A stretch of 64,000 nt of DNA. It comes from Blastomyces gilchristii SLH14081. Taxonomy: Eukaryota > Ascomycota > Eurotiomycetes > Onygenales > Ajellomycetaceae. The notes beneath the pieces are model-generated. The model did no database searches. It worked only from the letters and a program-made list of their open reading frames with translations, and had not been told where the DNA came from. Of the stretch, positions 1-11,227 are shown in pieces. The first letter of the stretch is position 1. Every line of letters starts with the position of its first letter. The position numbers and the translations under genes are program-made. The stretch is from contig NW_003101677.1 of NCBI RefSeq assembly GCF_000003855.2, positions 1,471,506 to 1,535,505 on the forward strand, given 5' to 3'.

Positions 1-3000
1 TGATAGGCAGTTGACAGACAGCATATAATCTTAAGAACTTGACAGATTCTAGTTCAGAGAATGCTCATGAATTGATGCCTCTGATCTGATACTATTGATC
101 TCAGCAACTCATACATCTGATAGAATGAACTCTGTAAGAAGGCTTCAGTGACTTGTTCAGTATTCATCTTATTATAAGATTTTAATATTACATCTTTACT
201 TAGTTGATCAAGAATGATCAGAATGTTCCTACAATTCTTACTCTCAGATAGATTAATAGTGAAGTCAATCACTACATCTTATCAGATTCTATCAGAAATA
301 TTAAGTGATTTCAGTAGATCTTTTCTACAGTTCTTTCATGAGATAATGAAAGAACAGCAGTTGCAGTTTCAGATAAAGTGTCTGATACTATTTAATATCT
401 CAGGTTAATAGAACTCTCAGAAGATCATTCTATACAGTTGTTCATAATCTGAATGATCAGTCATACACAAATCATGTATCTCTTGCATTATTCAGGTGTG
501 TAAGGGTTCAGAGTGAGAGACTCAGTGTTGTTTATAAAATCATAAAGTGTTATTATCATTGATTGAATATTCTGAGATGTCAGTTCTTACATATAATTCT
601 GGAAAAAATCAGAGTGCTTCTTATTGTACTGCTTCAGTGAGTGCTTGAAGAAGTTCATCAGTTTGAGCTGCTGTATATCATAGCTCATCTAATGTAGATT
701 TGAGAGAAGTTGAGATATCAGTGACAGTTCTAATTGAAGAAGCATGTATAGTGCTGTGAGCTGTTTCATCTTGATCAACTAGTATCTTCAGATTCAAGAG
801 CTGGTGCTCTCAGTTCATTCAGTGAGTATCTGTTATATTGAATGATATATCTTACTCTCATCATAAGAGGGCATCTATCATTGAGTTCTGGCTGCCAGAA
901 TGATAGTGTATTGTAAAATAAAAGTGACTTAAAAACTCAGATCATCATATCTGTTATTTAATAAGTTTATAGATAGTTGTGAAGTATTTGAGGTTCTTAT
1001 GATCTATGACTATCTCAAATTTGAAGACACTTTGAAGTTCAGAGTCTCATTCTTCTAAACAGTGTACAATTATGAGAAGTCTCTTATCATAGATTTCATA
1101 ATTGCATTCAGTGGGACTGAGTTTCTTAGACATTAAGACACATGATTGTAGAGCATCTTTATCATTGTATTACAATATTGCTTCTTCTGTCATATAGTCA
1201 GAGAAATCAGTTTCAATAACTATCACATAATCAGAATTGAATGTTATTAGCAGAGAGGTATTAATGAACATCTTCTTCATCTGTGTAAATGCAGCTTTGA
1301 TGTCTACTGATCATTGAAATACTGAGTATTTCTTAGTGAGTTCTGTAAGTGGTCTTACAATATCTGAGAAGTTTTATATAAATTGCTGATAGAAGTTAGT
1401 AAATCTGATGAAGCTTCATACATCTTTCACAGTGTATGAGACTTCTCATTCAAAGATAGTAGAGACTTTCTCAGAATTCATTCAAATCCTCTTATCAGCT
1501 TCTATGATGAAATCTAAGTATTTAGTACTCTTGACTTCAAAATCACACTTATCAATATCAATTGATAGTCTCACTTCTCATAGTTATTGTAATACTCTTT
1601 ACTCATGCTCTTGATGTTTCTTTCTGAATTCATTGATGAAGATGAGAATGTCATCTAGATAAGTAGATACAAATTCATCAAGAAAGTCTTGAAGTGCTCA
1701 GTTAATATACTTCTGAAATGTACTGAGAGCATTGATCAGTTCAAAAAGTGTGACTACTCATTCAAAGAAGTCATATTGTATTCAGAATGCTGTAAGTCAC
1801 TCATCTTCTTCAGTGATGTGAATCTTATGAAATGCAGTAATAACATCTAACTTTGTAAATCATTGAGCTTATTCAAGACAAGCTAGAGTTTCATTGATAA
1901 GAGATAAAGAATAACAGTCTTTCTTTATTAATCTATTCACTTCTTGATAATTCATACAGAATTGAAGTCCTTCATCTGATTTCTTTGCAAAGAGAAAAGA
2001 AGCTGTTGTGAAAGAGTTGCTAATATGTATGAATTCTTTATTTAACAGATCATTGAGTGTCTTTTGAAGGAGAAGAAGTTTATCTTAACACATGTTATAA
2101 AGAGAGTCTCATGACAGTTTGAGATTCTTATCATTCTTTTTCTCTAACTTGATACTGTGATTCACTTCAGAATCTTGTAAGAAGAGTATGTTCATAATAT
2201 TGTCTTATCAGAAGACATCTAGATATTTATGATATTGTTAAGAGAGTTTTGTACAAGAATCTGTTATTATAATATGAGATAACTTTTCTAGAGACTTTTT
2301 GATATTGACCAGACTGATGAAATAGATTGACACATGATCCTGCTGTCAGTGAACTTATCAGTAACTCTGTCAGTGATTTTGATAATGACTTCTTTTTCAG
2401 AGTATTTTATAAGTGTTGACAGAGATCTGTGTAAGATTCATAGTCTTGTAAATATCATCTTTGTAAATTCTATTATCATTAGAGAATATCAAGCTCCTGT
2501 TTCAAGCATTCAGTAAGATGCCTTGTTCAGATAGTTAGATAAGTTCTAATATAAGATTATAATTGAGATTATTAACTTCATATATGTAGACATCTTTATA
2601 TTAATGTCCTCTCACATCTATGTTTAGTTGTATTATGTAATAGGTATAAACATCTTTCAGATCATCAAATTCTGTGAGAAGTTGAGGTTTTGATAAAGAA
2701 ATATGCTGAAGGTTATAATGTCTTATAACTGAAGATTTTATCATTGTATAGTGACATAGATCACTGTCTATCATGGCTTTTATATTATACATGTTATCAA
2801 TCATAGTAGATACAAGAATCATATTCATTGTCATTTTCTCTTCAAATTATTATCATCTGATCTCTTCAAGCTTCTGTTTGCAAATTTAAATAGAAGCTAA
2901 TCTTTTCCCTGTTTCATTGAGACACTCTCATAGTTATCTTCTGAATCTTTCTCTAATATAATATGATTGACATAGACAGGTGCTGATTCATTCTTTGAAC

Positions 3001-4003
3001 AAGAAGACACTGATCTTTCTCTCAAGTATGAAGGTATATAGATTGATTAGCAGTTGAAAGCAATGTGTTCTGATCAGTTACAGTTGATGTATACTTCATA
3101 TTGATATTAATCAGCAACTTCTTTGAAAGTGATTTCAGAGACTTAAAAGCCTGTTCAGACAGTGAAGACTCTTGCTTATGCATAGATATTTGAGTCTACT
3201 CAGTTCATAGCATCTGCATCATTGTTATTATTCTTCAGTGCAGATGTGTGATTAACTGAAATGTAACATCTTCTGTCACTGTTCTGTATACTCTTGAGCT
3301 TGATAAGACAGTTGTTCAATGTTCAGAGCTGTGTGCAGAAGTCTTCATAAGTCTGGTCTTTGTCTACACTTACAAGAGTCTGTAAGAGTTCAAAAGTCAA
3401 TGCCTTCTTGAGCATACTAATCTTCATTCAATTCTCTCAAGATTGATTATCTGCTTCTAGAATCTTAATGTTGAAGTCAGGAATAAATGTTATAAGAGAA
3501 GTGTTTCTCTGTCAGATACTCTGTAATCAATCTAATGCTTTCTGTTGCATGGCAGTGTCTTGAAACAGAACATTAAGATGTTTCATAATGTTGTCAGATG
3601 TTTACAATACTGGTTCACATGCTTTCATTCATGAATGAAATTTCTGTTTCATGTGATTCTTCAATTATTCATTGATATATCAATCTTGATTGATTAATGA
3701 ATCAATGGCATCTTTATCTATACTCAGTTTCATGAGCATTTCTATTCTTCATGATGAGTAGAGAGTGAGATTGAAAGTATTGAAATATGTGAGAGCATCT
3801 ATGCATTCTTTCAACACTTTTGTATTCAATTGTGTAGATGTTGAAATTATATGAGTTAATTGTTGAATCTCTTTGTATTGAAGTTGTTGAGTTGCATGCA
3901 CATCAGCTATTTATTACTGTTGTAATTTCAACATTGCTTGAAGTCACTGTGGTATTACTTCTATGTTTGCATTTGAGAGTTCTCTCATATTGTCATTAGA
4001 CAT
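1..4003 (-). pseudogene. gag-pro-pol of Gypsy A1 (3' end outside window), decayed
   Basis: Polyprotein relic read leftwards. The gag start (MSNDNM) is at about 4003. A CCHC-type zinc knuckle lies near 3090 (first Cys changed to Tyr). A retropepsin region lies at 2601-2834 (AMIDSDLCHYT in place of a DSG motif). Reverse transcriptase carries an intact YLDD at about 1650-1664. The integrase core at 54-272 still reads as open frame (DFTINLSES...NILIILDQLSKD...VSDQRHQF), which gives the first two catalytic Asp. Many TGA, TAA and TAG codons interrupt the frame, mostly at former Trp and Gln codons. Such proteins package, reverse-transcribe and integrate the element; none can be functional here. Confidence 0.85.
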
Positions 4004-4316
4004 GTTGTTCATTGAGTGTATAATATCTGTGAAATCTTGAAGAAGTGTAATCATATGAATATCTCATACATCTGAGTGTCAGAACTCTCAGGTCTTTCAC
4101 TGACATTCTCTTTGTAAGATCTTATTACAGGGTCAGAGTGACTGATAAGCAAGCTTCTATCTGAGAACTCAGTGTTCATTTAACTTGTTTGACTGTTTCT
4201 CTATTTCTTACATGTTGTTACATGTTCAGATATCTCTTAATAAATAATTGTTCCTGATGAGAAGATAATATGTGAATAATCATTTCTTAATAAGAAGATG
4301 ATGAATGTTTTTCTAG

Positions 4317-4624
4317 TGTAAGAGGCCTACACTGAATAGATCAGTATAATATTAATAGGTCTTATATAACAAAGAGAAAAATGTTAGAGAAGAAAAGAAA
4401 GAGAAAGTGTAGAAATCAGTGATCAGAGTGAATATTTATACATGTATGTGATGATGTATGCAGTGAAGCTTCGGGGCGGAAGAATCTATACGCGTTCGTG
4501 GCGGACGAGGATCAGTGATCAAGAATGGCTGAGAATCAGAGCATACATGTTCAAGAGTGAAGTGAAAGAATCTATGAAGTGGAGCGGAATAGTCTATATG
4601 ATTGATCGGGCGCAGCCTGTCACA
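4317..4624 (-). repeat. 5' LTR of A1, 308 bp
   Basis: Reads TGTAAGAGGCC...GTCACA on the plus strand, i.e. TGTGAC...GGCCTCTTACA in element orientation. It matches the LTRs of A2, A4 and A5. It keeps CpG-containing patches (4470-4510 and 4610-4616) that are rare in the element interior, plus the conserved TTATATAAGACC-like TATA segment. Confidence 0.9.
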
Positions 4625-7600
4625 TCTCAGAAGATCATTCTATACAGTTATTCACAGTCTGAATAATTAGTTATACATGAATCATGTATCTCTTACATTA
4701 TTCAGATGTGTAAGAATTCAAAGTGAGAGACTCAGTGTCATTCATACAATCATAGAGTGTTATTAGTATTGATTGAACATTCTGAGATGTCAGTTCTGAC
4801 ATATAATTCTAGAGAAAATCAGAGTACTTCTTATTATATTGCTTTAGTAAGTGTTTTGAAGAAGTTCATTGATTTGAGCTGCTATATGTCATAGCTCATC
4901 TAATATAGGTTTAGAAGAAGTTGAGATATCAGTGACAGTTCTAATCAGAGAAGCATGTATAGTGCTGTGAGCTGTTTCATCTTAATTAACTAATATCTTC
5001 AAATTCAAGAGTCAGTGCTCTCAGTTCATTCAGTAAGTATCTGTTACATTGCATAGTATATCTTACTCTCATTATAAGAGAGCATCTGTTATTGAGTTCT
5101 GACTGCCAGAATGATAGTGTATTATAAAATGAAAGTGACTTAAGAACTCAGATTATCATATCTGTTATTTAATGAGTTTATAAGTAGTTGTAAAGTATTT
5201 GAGGTTCTTATAATCTATGACTATCTTAAATTCAGAGATATTTCAGAGTTCAGAGTCTCATTCTTTTAAACAGTGTATAATTATGAGAAGTTTCTTATCA
5301 TAGATCTCATAATTGCATTCAGCAGAACTCAGTTTCTTAGATATGAAGATATATAATTGTAGAACATCTTCATTATTATATTATAATATTACTTCTTCTA
5401 TTACATAGTCAGAGAAATCAGCTTCAATAACTATCTTATAATCAGAATTGAATATTATCAGCAGAGAGGTATTAATGAACATCTTCTTCATCTGTATAAA
5501 TACAGCTTCAGTGTCTGCTGATCATTGAAATACTAAGTCTTTCTTAGTGAGTTCTGTAAGTGATCTCATAATATCTGAGAAGTTTTGTATATATTGCTGA
5601 TAGAAGTTAGTAAATTCAATGAAGCTTTATACATCTTTCACAGTGCACAGAGCCTCTTATTCAAGAATAGTAGAGATCTTTTCAGAATTTATTCAGATTC
5701 TCTTATCAGCTTCTATGATGAAATCTAAGTATTTAGTACTCTTGACTTTGAAATCACACTTGTTAATATTAATTGATAGTTCTGCTTCTTGTAGTTATTG
5801 TAATACTCTTTGTATATACTCTTGATATTTCTTTCTGAATTCATTAATGAAGATGAGAATGTTATCTAGATAAGCAGATACAAATTCATCAAGAAAGTCT
5901 TGAAGTACTGAGTTGATATACTTCTGAAATGTACTGAAGACATTGATCAGTTCAAAGAGTGTGACTACTCATTCAAAGAGATCATATTATGTTTGAAATA
6001 CTGTAAGTTACTTATCTTCTTCAGTGATATGAATCTTATGAAACACAGTGATAATATCTAACTTTATAAATTGTTGAGCTTATTCAAGGTGAGCTAGAGT
6101 TTCATTGATAAGAGATAAAGAATAACAGTCTTTCTTTATTAATCTATTCAATTCTTAATAATTTATACAGAACTGAAGTTCTTCACCTGATTTCTTTACA
6201 AAGAGAATAGAGGCTGTGATGAAAGAGTTGTTAATATATATGAATTCTTTATTCAACAGATCATTGAGTGTCTTTTAAAGAAGAAGAAGTTCATCTTAAG
6301 ACATGTTATAAAGAGAGTCTTTTAATAATTCAGAGTTCTTATCATTCTTTTTCTCTAACTTGATACTGTGATTCACTTCAGAACCTTGTAAGAGAGATAT
6401 ATTTATAATATTATCTTATCAGAAGACATCTAGATATTCATGATATTATTAAGAGAGTTTTGTACAAGAATCTGTTATTATAATATAAGATAACTTTTCT
6501 AGAGTTTTTTTAATATCAGTCAGACTGATGAAATAGATTGATACATGATTCTGCTGTCAGTGAACTTGTTAGTAACTCTATCAGTGATTTTAATAATGAC
6601 TTCTTTTTCAAAGTATTTTATAAGTGTTGACAGAGATCTGTGTAAGATTCATAGTCTTATGAATATCATCTTCATGAATTCTATCATTATTAGAGAATAT
6701 CAAGCTTCTGTTTCAAGTATTCAGTAAGATACCTTGTTCAGATAGTCAGACAAGTTCTAATATAAGATTATAATTGAGATTATCAACTTCATATGTGTAG
6801 ACATCTTCATGTTAATATTCTCTCACATCTATGTTTAGTTTCACTATATAACAGATACAAACATCTTTCAGATCATCAAATTCTGTAAGAAGTCAGAGTT
6901 TTGATACAGAGATATACTGAAGATTATGATATCTTACAACTGAAGATTTTATCATTATATAGTAACATAGACTGCTGTCTATCATGACTTTTATATTATA
7001 CATATTATCAATCACAGTAGATATAAGAATTGTATTCATTGTTATTTTCTCTTCAAATTATTGTTATCTGATCTCTTCACGCTTCTGTTTATAAATTTGA
7101 ACAGAAGTGAATCTTTTTCCTGTTTTATCAGAGTATTCTTCTAGTTATCTTCTGAATCTTTCTCTAATGTAATATGATTGACATGAACAGGCACTGATTC
7201 ATTCTTTAAATGAGAAGACACTGATCTTTCTCTTAAGTATGAAGACACATAGATTGATCAGCAGTTGAAAGCAATGTGTTCTGATTAATTACAGTTGATG
7301 CACACTTCACATTAATGTTAATCAGTGACTTCTTTGAAAGTGATCTTAGAGACTTGAAAGCCTGTTCAGACAGTGAAGACTCTTGCTTGTGTATAGATAT
7401 TTATATCTACTCAATTCATAGCATCTGCATCATTGTTATTCTTCAGTGCAGATGTATGAGTTGCTAAGATATAATATCTTCTGCCACTGTTCTGTATACT
7501 CTTGAGCTTAATAAGATGATTATTCAATGTCTGAAGCTGTGTACAGAAGCCTTCATAAGTCTGGTCTTTGTCTACACTTATAAGAGTCTGTAAGAGTTCA

Positions 7601-8223
7601 AAAGTTAATGTCTTCTTGAGCATACTAATCTTCATTTAATTCTCTCAAGATTAATCACCTGCTTCTAAGATCTTGATGTCAAAGTCAGGAATAAATGTTG
7701 TAAGAGAAATGTTTCTCTGTCAGATACTCTGTAATCAATCTAACATCTTCTATTACATGACAGTGTCTTGGAACAGAATATCAAGATATTTCATGATATT
7801 ATCAGGCATTCACAACACTGGTTCACATGCTTTCATTCATGAATGAAACTTCTGTTTCACACAATTCTTCAATCATTCATTGATATATCAATCTTGATTG
7901 ATTAGTGAACTGATAGCATCTTCATCTACACTTAGTTTCACAAGCATTTTCATTCTTCATAATGAGTAGAGAGTGAGATTGAAAGTATTGAAGTATGTAG
8001 AAGCATCTAAGCATTCTTTCAGTGCTTTTGTATTTAATTCTGTAGATGTTGAAATTGTATCAGTTTCTTATTGTAATAATCATTGAATCTCTTCATATTG
8101 ATGTTATTGAGTTGCATGCATATTAACTATTTATTATTATTGTAGTTTCAACATTACTTAGAGTCACTGTGACACTGTGTCTATGCTCATGTTCAGAGGT
8201 TCTCTCATATTATCATTAGACAT
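4625..8223 (-). pseudogene. gag-pro-pol of Gypsy A2, 3' truncated and decayed
   Basis: Polyprotein relic starting at about 8223 (MSNDNM after ATG on the minus strand). A capsid-like gag segment remains open at 7411-7635 (MKISMLKKTLTFELLQ...), a retropepsin-like region lies near 6790-7050, and reverse transcriptase is centred on the catalytic motif at 5864-5875, which now reads YLDN because the second Asp is changed by a G-to-A transition. RNase H follows leftwards. Integrase is absent because the copy is cut at 4625. Stops are frequent throughout. Confidence 0.83.
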
Positions 8224-8507
8224 GGTTATATTGTTTGTCAGATGTGTGATATCTGTGAAATCTGAAGAAGTGTAATTGTATGAATATCTCATATATCTGA
8301 GTGTCAGAACTCTCAGGTCTTTCACTGATATTCTCTTTGTAAGATCTTATTACAGAGCCAGAGTGACTGGTAAGCAAGCTTCTATCTAGAGACTTAGTGT
8401 CTGCTTAACTGTTAGACTGTTTCTCTATTTCTTACATATTGTTACATGTTTGAATATCTCTCAATGAATAATTGTTTCTAATGAGAAGACAATGAATATT
8501 TTTCTAG

Positions 8508-8949
8508 TGTAAGAGGCCTACACTGAATAGATCGGTATTATATTGATAGGTCTTATATAACAAAGAGAAACATGTTAGAGAAGGAAAGAAAGAGAAAGTG
8601 TAGAATTCAGCAATCTGAGTGGATATTTATACATGTATGTGATGATGTATGCAGTGGAGCTTCAGAGCAGAAGAATCTATACACATTTGTAGCAGCCGAG
8701 GATCGGCGATTGAGAATGGCCGAGGATCAGAGTGTACATGTTCAAGAGTGAAGCGGATATTTATACACATATGTGGTGGCATATGCAGTGGAGCTTCGGG
8801 GTGGAAGAATCTATACGCGTTCGTGGCGGCCGAGGATCGGCGATCGAGAATGGCCGAGGATCAGAGCATATGTGTTCGAGAGTGGAGTGGAAGAATCTAT
8901 GAAGTGGAGCGGAATAGTCTATATGATTGATCGGGCGCAGCCCGCTACA
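8508..8949 (-). repeat. 5' LTR of A2, 442 bp, with internal 134-bp duplication
   Basis: Same LTR as A1 (308 bp) but longer by exactly one internal tandem unit of 134 bp: units 8621-8754 and 8755-8888, both beginning GGATATTTATACA. The second unit is CpG-rich (8810-8870) and the first has lost several of the same CpGs. Open frames crossing this LTR are by-products of the CpG-rich repeat. Confidence 0.9.
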
Positions 8950-11150
8950 TCTGCTCTGACAAAGATTTTCTTTGCAGCTTTTTCAATCACTTTCAAATTC
9001 TCTTTGATAGTTTTTAAGCTGTAGACTACATCAATATCATCTACATAACTTGAAGATCACACTATTTTCATATTTCTATCTTTGAATAGATATGCAGTGT
9101 ATATTACAAATAAAATGAGTGAGATTGAAGATTCTTATGATACTTCTATTTTTATCTCAGTCTTGTCTTATTTCATTTTATCAAAGAAAAGTTATATGAT
9201 TCTTTTAAACATAAAACAGTTAACTCATTTTATTAGAGAAAGTGACAGTTTTAACATCTTCAAAGTCTGAATTAACTTTGACTTTGAAACATAATCAAAT
9301 GCTTCTTTTATATCAATAAAAACTGCAGTTGAGACCAGATCTTCATACTTTGCTATTTGAATATCATGAATAACTAAGAGAACAGTGTCAATTGCAGAAT
9401 ATTGTTTTCTATCTCTCATTTATTTACTGAATAAAAGAGAGTTATTAATAGAGCTTATAAAAGATAGTTAAGTAACTATTATCTTTTTCAAAATCTTTCC
9501 TAGACAGTTTAATAGAGATATTACTCTATATGACTTAGAAATTGAAGTTTTTCTATTAGATTTTACAAGAATCACTTCAGTGACTTCTCTCCAGCATTCA
9601 GAATAATATTCATGTTTCAAGAGATTGAAAAAGAGCTCAAAATACTCATTCTTTAAGTAGGAATATGTATTTTGAATAATCAAGTGATTAATTGAATTAG
9701 GCTCTGCAGCAGTTTTAACAGAACTTGAGAAGATAGCTGACTCTAGTTCATCTTGTGTAAGATCAGGCCATTCCCAGTCATTTTCATCAATGTAGTTGAG
9801 CAGTGATATATTCTCTTTCTCTGAATCTGAATCTGATGAGTTTTGAAAGAGAATTCTTATAAAAGCTTGACATTTTTCCTCAAAAGAGTTTGCTGTATAT
9901 AATTTATTCTGAAACTTATATTCTAAGGCTGGAGATTTTACTACACTTCTTGTTTTAATATAGTTCAAAGCTTTAAAAACTTTCTTTTCTTATGCTTCTT
10001 CAAGAAATTTATTTCAGCAGTCTGTTTTAGCTCTTTTAATATCTGAAAAATATTCATTTCTGACAGCTTTGAACTCTTTATCAGATATTATATTATTCTT
10101 TCAATCTCTTCTGACAGTAGCTAATTCTTTTCTTTTAGATGAGATATTCTCATTTTATCAAGACTTTAAATACTCAGAAGATTTTTTCTTTGAAATATTA
10201 TCTCTAACACTTGTTAGAATAATAGATGTAATGAGCTTCACTCTATTCTCAAGTATTTCATTTGAGATATCTTGATCAGAATTTCAATATAACTCACTCT
10301 ATCTTTCAGATTTTAACAGTTTTATACTTTCTTCAACTGCTTTTCAATCAGCTTTTTCAAAGTTAAACTGATTAGAGAGAAGAGGATTTTCACTCATTTA
10401 TTTTTCACTCAGTTCAATGTCAAATTGAATAATCTCATAATCTGATCCTGATATCTCATTTGAATTAATAAACCAGTTTACAAGTCTTTCTTTCATTAGA
10501 TTTTATGATATGAAGATTAGATCTATAATAGATTTCTGTTTCATATCTTTTCTAAAGAATGTTTGTTGATCAGACTTATTAACTAAATCTATTAAATGCT
10601 CAAAGATTCATTCAATCAGATTATCAGCTCTTACTACTCTCTTGCATTCTGAATTTCATCAGAGATGATGTGTATTGAAATCTTCTACAATTATAGAGTT
10701 TCTTAATAAAGTTATGTTCAGAAATTCTCTATCAATTATTCAGATATTATTATTTTTCTTCAATGACTTTTTATTATAGATATTTATGAGCTGTATAATA
10801 TCAAACTCCTTCTCTTTATCTATAATATCACTCACTAGAATATCAGAGTCAGACATGATATCAAATCTTAGATTAAATTAATATCTTGACCTGTTTCTTT
10901 CATAGATCACTACTCTTGACTTTATCTCAGACTTTTGAGATAGAAAGTAGTGATAGCTTGAATGAGAAATGACATATTTTTACTCAGCATCAAAATTCAG
11001 CTTCTGAAGCAGTATAAAATTAACTTTTTATTCAAATGCAATTTGAAGATAAGAATAAATGTAATTTGAGTTTCTATTCAGATTATTTTAAATAAATGTG
11101 ATTTTTGAAGAGTTTTTAAATATTTTTTATTGTTTTTGTTGTAAATTCAT
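8950..11150 (-). pseudogene. ORF2 (endonuclease and reverse transcriptase) of LINE L1, truncated by A2
   Basis: Tad1-like LINE ORF2 relic read leftwards from ATG at 11150, 23 nt after the ORF1 stop at 11174-11176. The N-terminal endonuclease/exonuclease/phosphatase-type domain includes VEDFNTHH near 10650-10690, a GDFN motif with Gly changed to Glu. Open segments at 9468-9968 and 9225-9419 give the typical LINE reverse transcriptase (PNSINHLIIQN, ISLLNCLGKILKKI, AIDTVLLVIHDIQ, AVFIDIKEAFDYVSKSKL), and YVDD lies near 9035-9047. Everything downstream, including RNase H and the 3' UTR, is cut off by the A2 insertion. The sister copy L2 supplies the missing parts. Confidence 0.87.
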
Positions 11151-11212
11151 ACTAAAAGAGAGTAGAGTAGAATCTAATCACTATTATCAGATAGTAGATT
11201 ATAACTATTCTG

Positions 11213-11227
11213 AAAGATAGAAATCTC
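11213..11227. repeat. Left target-site duplication of LINE L2
   Basis: AAAGATAGAAATCTC is repeated exactly at 13803-13817, immediately after the (AAT)n tail of L2. The first two A's may belong to the tail, so the duplication is 13-15 bp, as expected for target-primed reverse transcription. Confidence 0.9.

Larger units (their letters stand above)
1..4624 (-). mobile_element. Ty3/Gypsy chromovirus A1, left part beyond window
   Basis: Minus-strand copy of family A. It runs from its 5' LTR (4317-4624) through gag, protease, reverse transcriptase, RNase H and into integrase, and the window starts before its 3' end is reached. Gene order and sequence match the complete plus-strand copy at 17930-23746. 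The outer end of the 5' LTR abuts sequence at 4625 that is the integrase-proximal part of a second family A copy, so A1 appears to have inserted into A2. The candidate target duplication on this side is TCTCA (4625-4629); its partner would lie outside the window. Confidence 0.9.
4625..8949 (-). mobile_element. Ty3/Gypsy chromovirus A2, interrupted by A1
   Basis: Second minus-strand family A copy. Its right end is the 5' LTR (8508-8949). Its left end stops at 4625, inside the linker between RNase H and integrase: the homologous point in A1 is at 415, where the same TCTCAGAAGATC occurs. The missing 3' part presumably continues on the far side of A1, outside the window. The right LTR edge at 8950 sits inside the reverse transcriptase of LINE L1, with candidate target duplication TCTGC (8950-8954), so A2 inserted into L1. 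Confidence 0.87.

Noticed and set aside
8649..9024. Two overlapping plus-strand open frames (93 and 83 codons)
   Set aside because: They run through the duplicated, CpG-rich LTR of A2 and into LINE sequence; the products merely mirror the 134-bp repeat.
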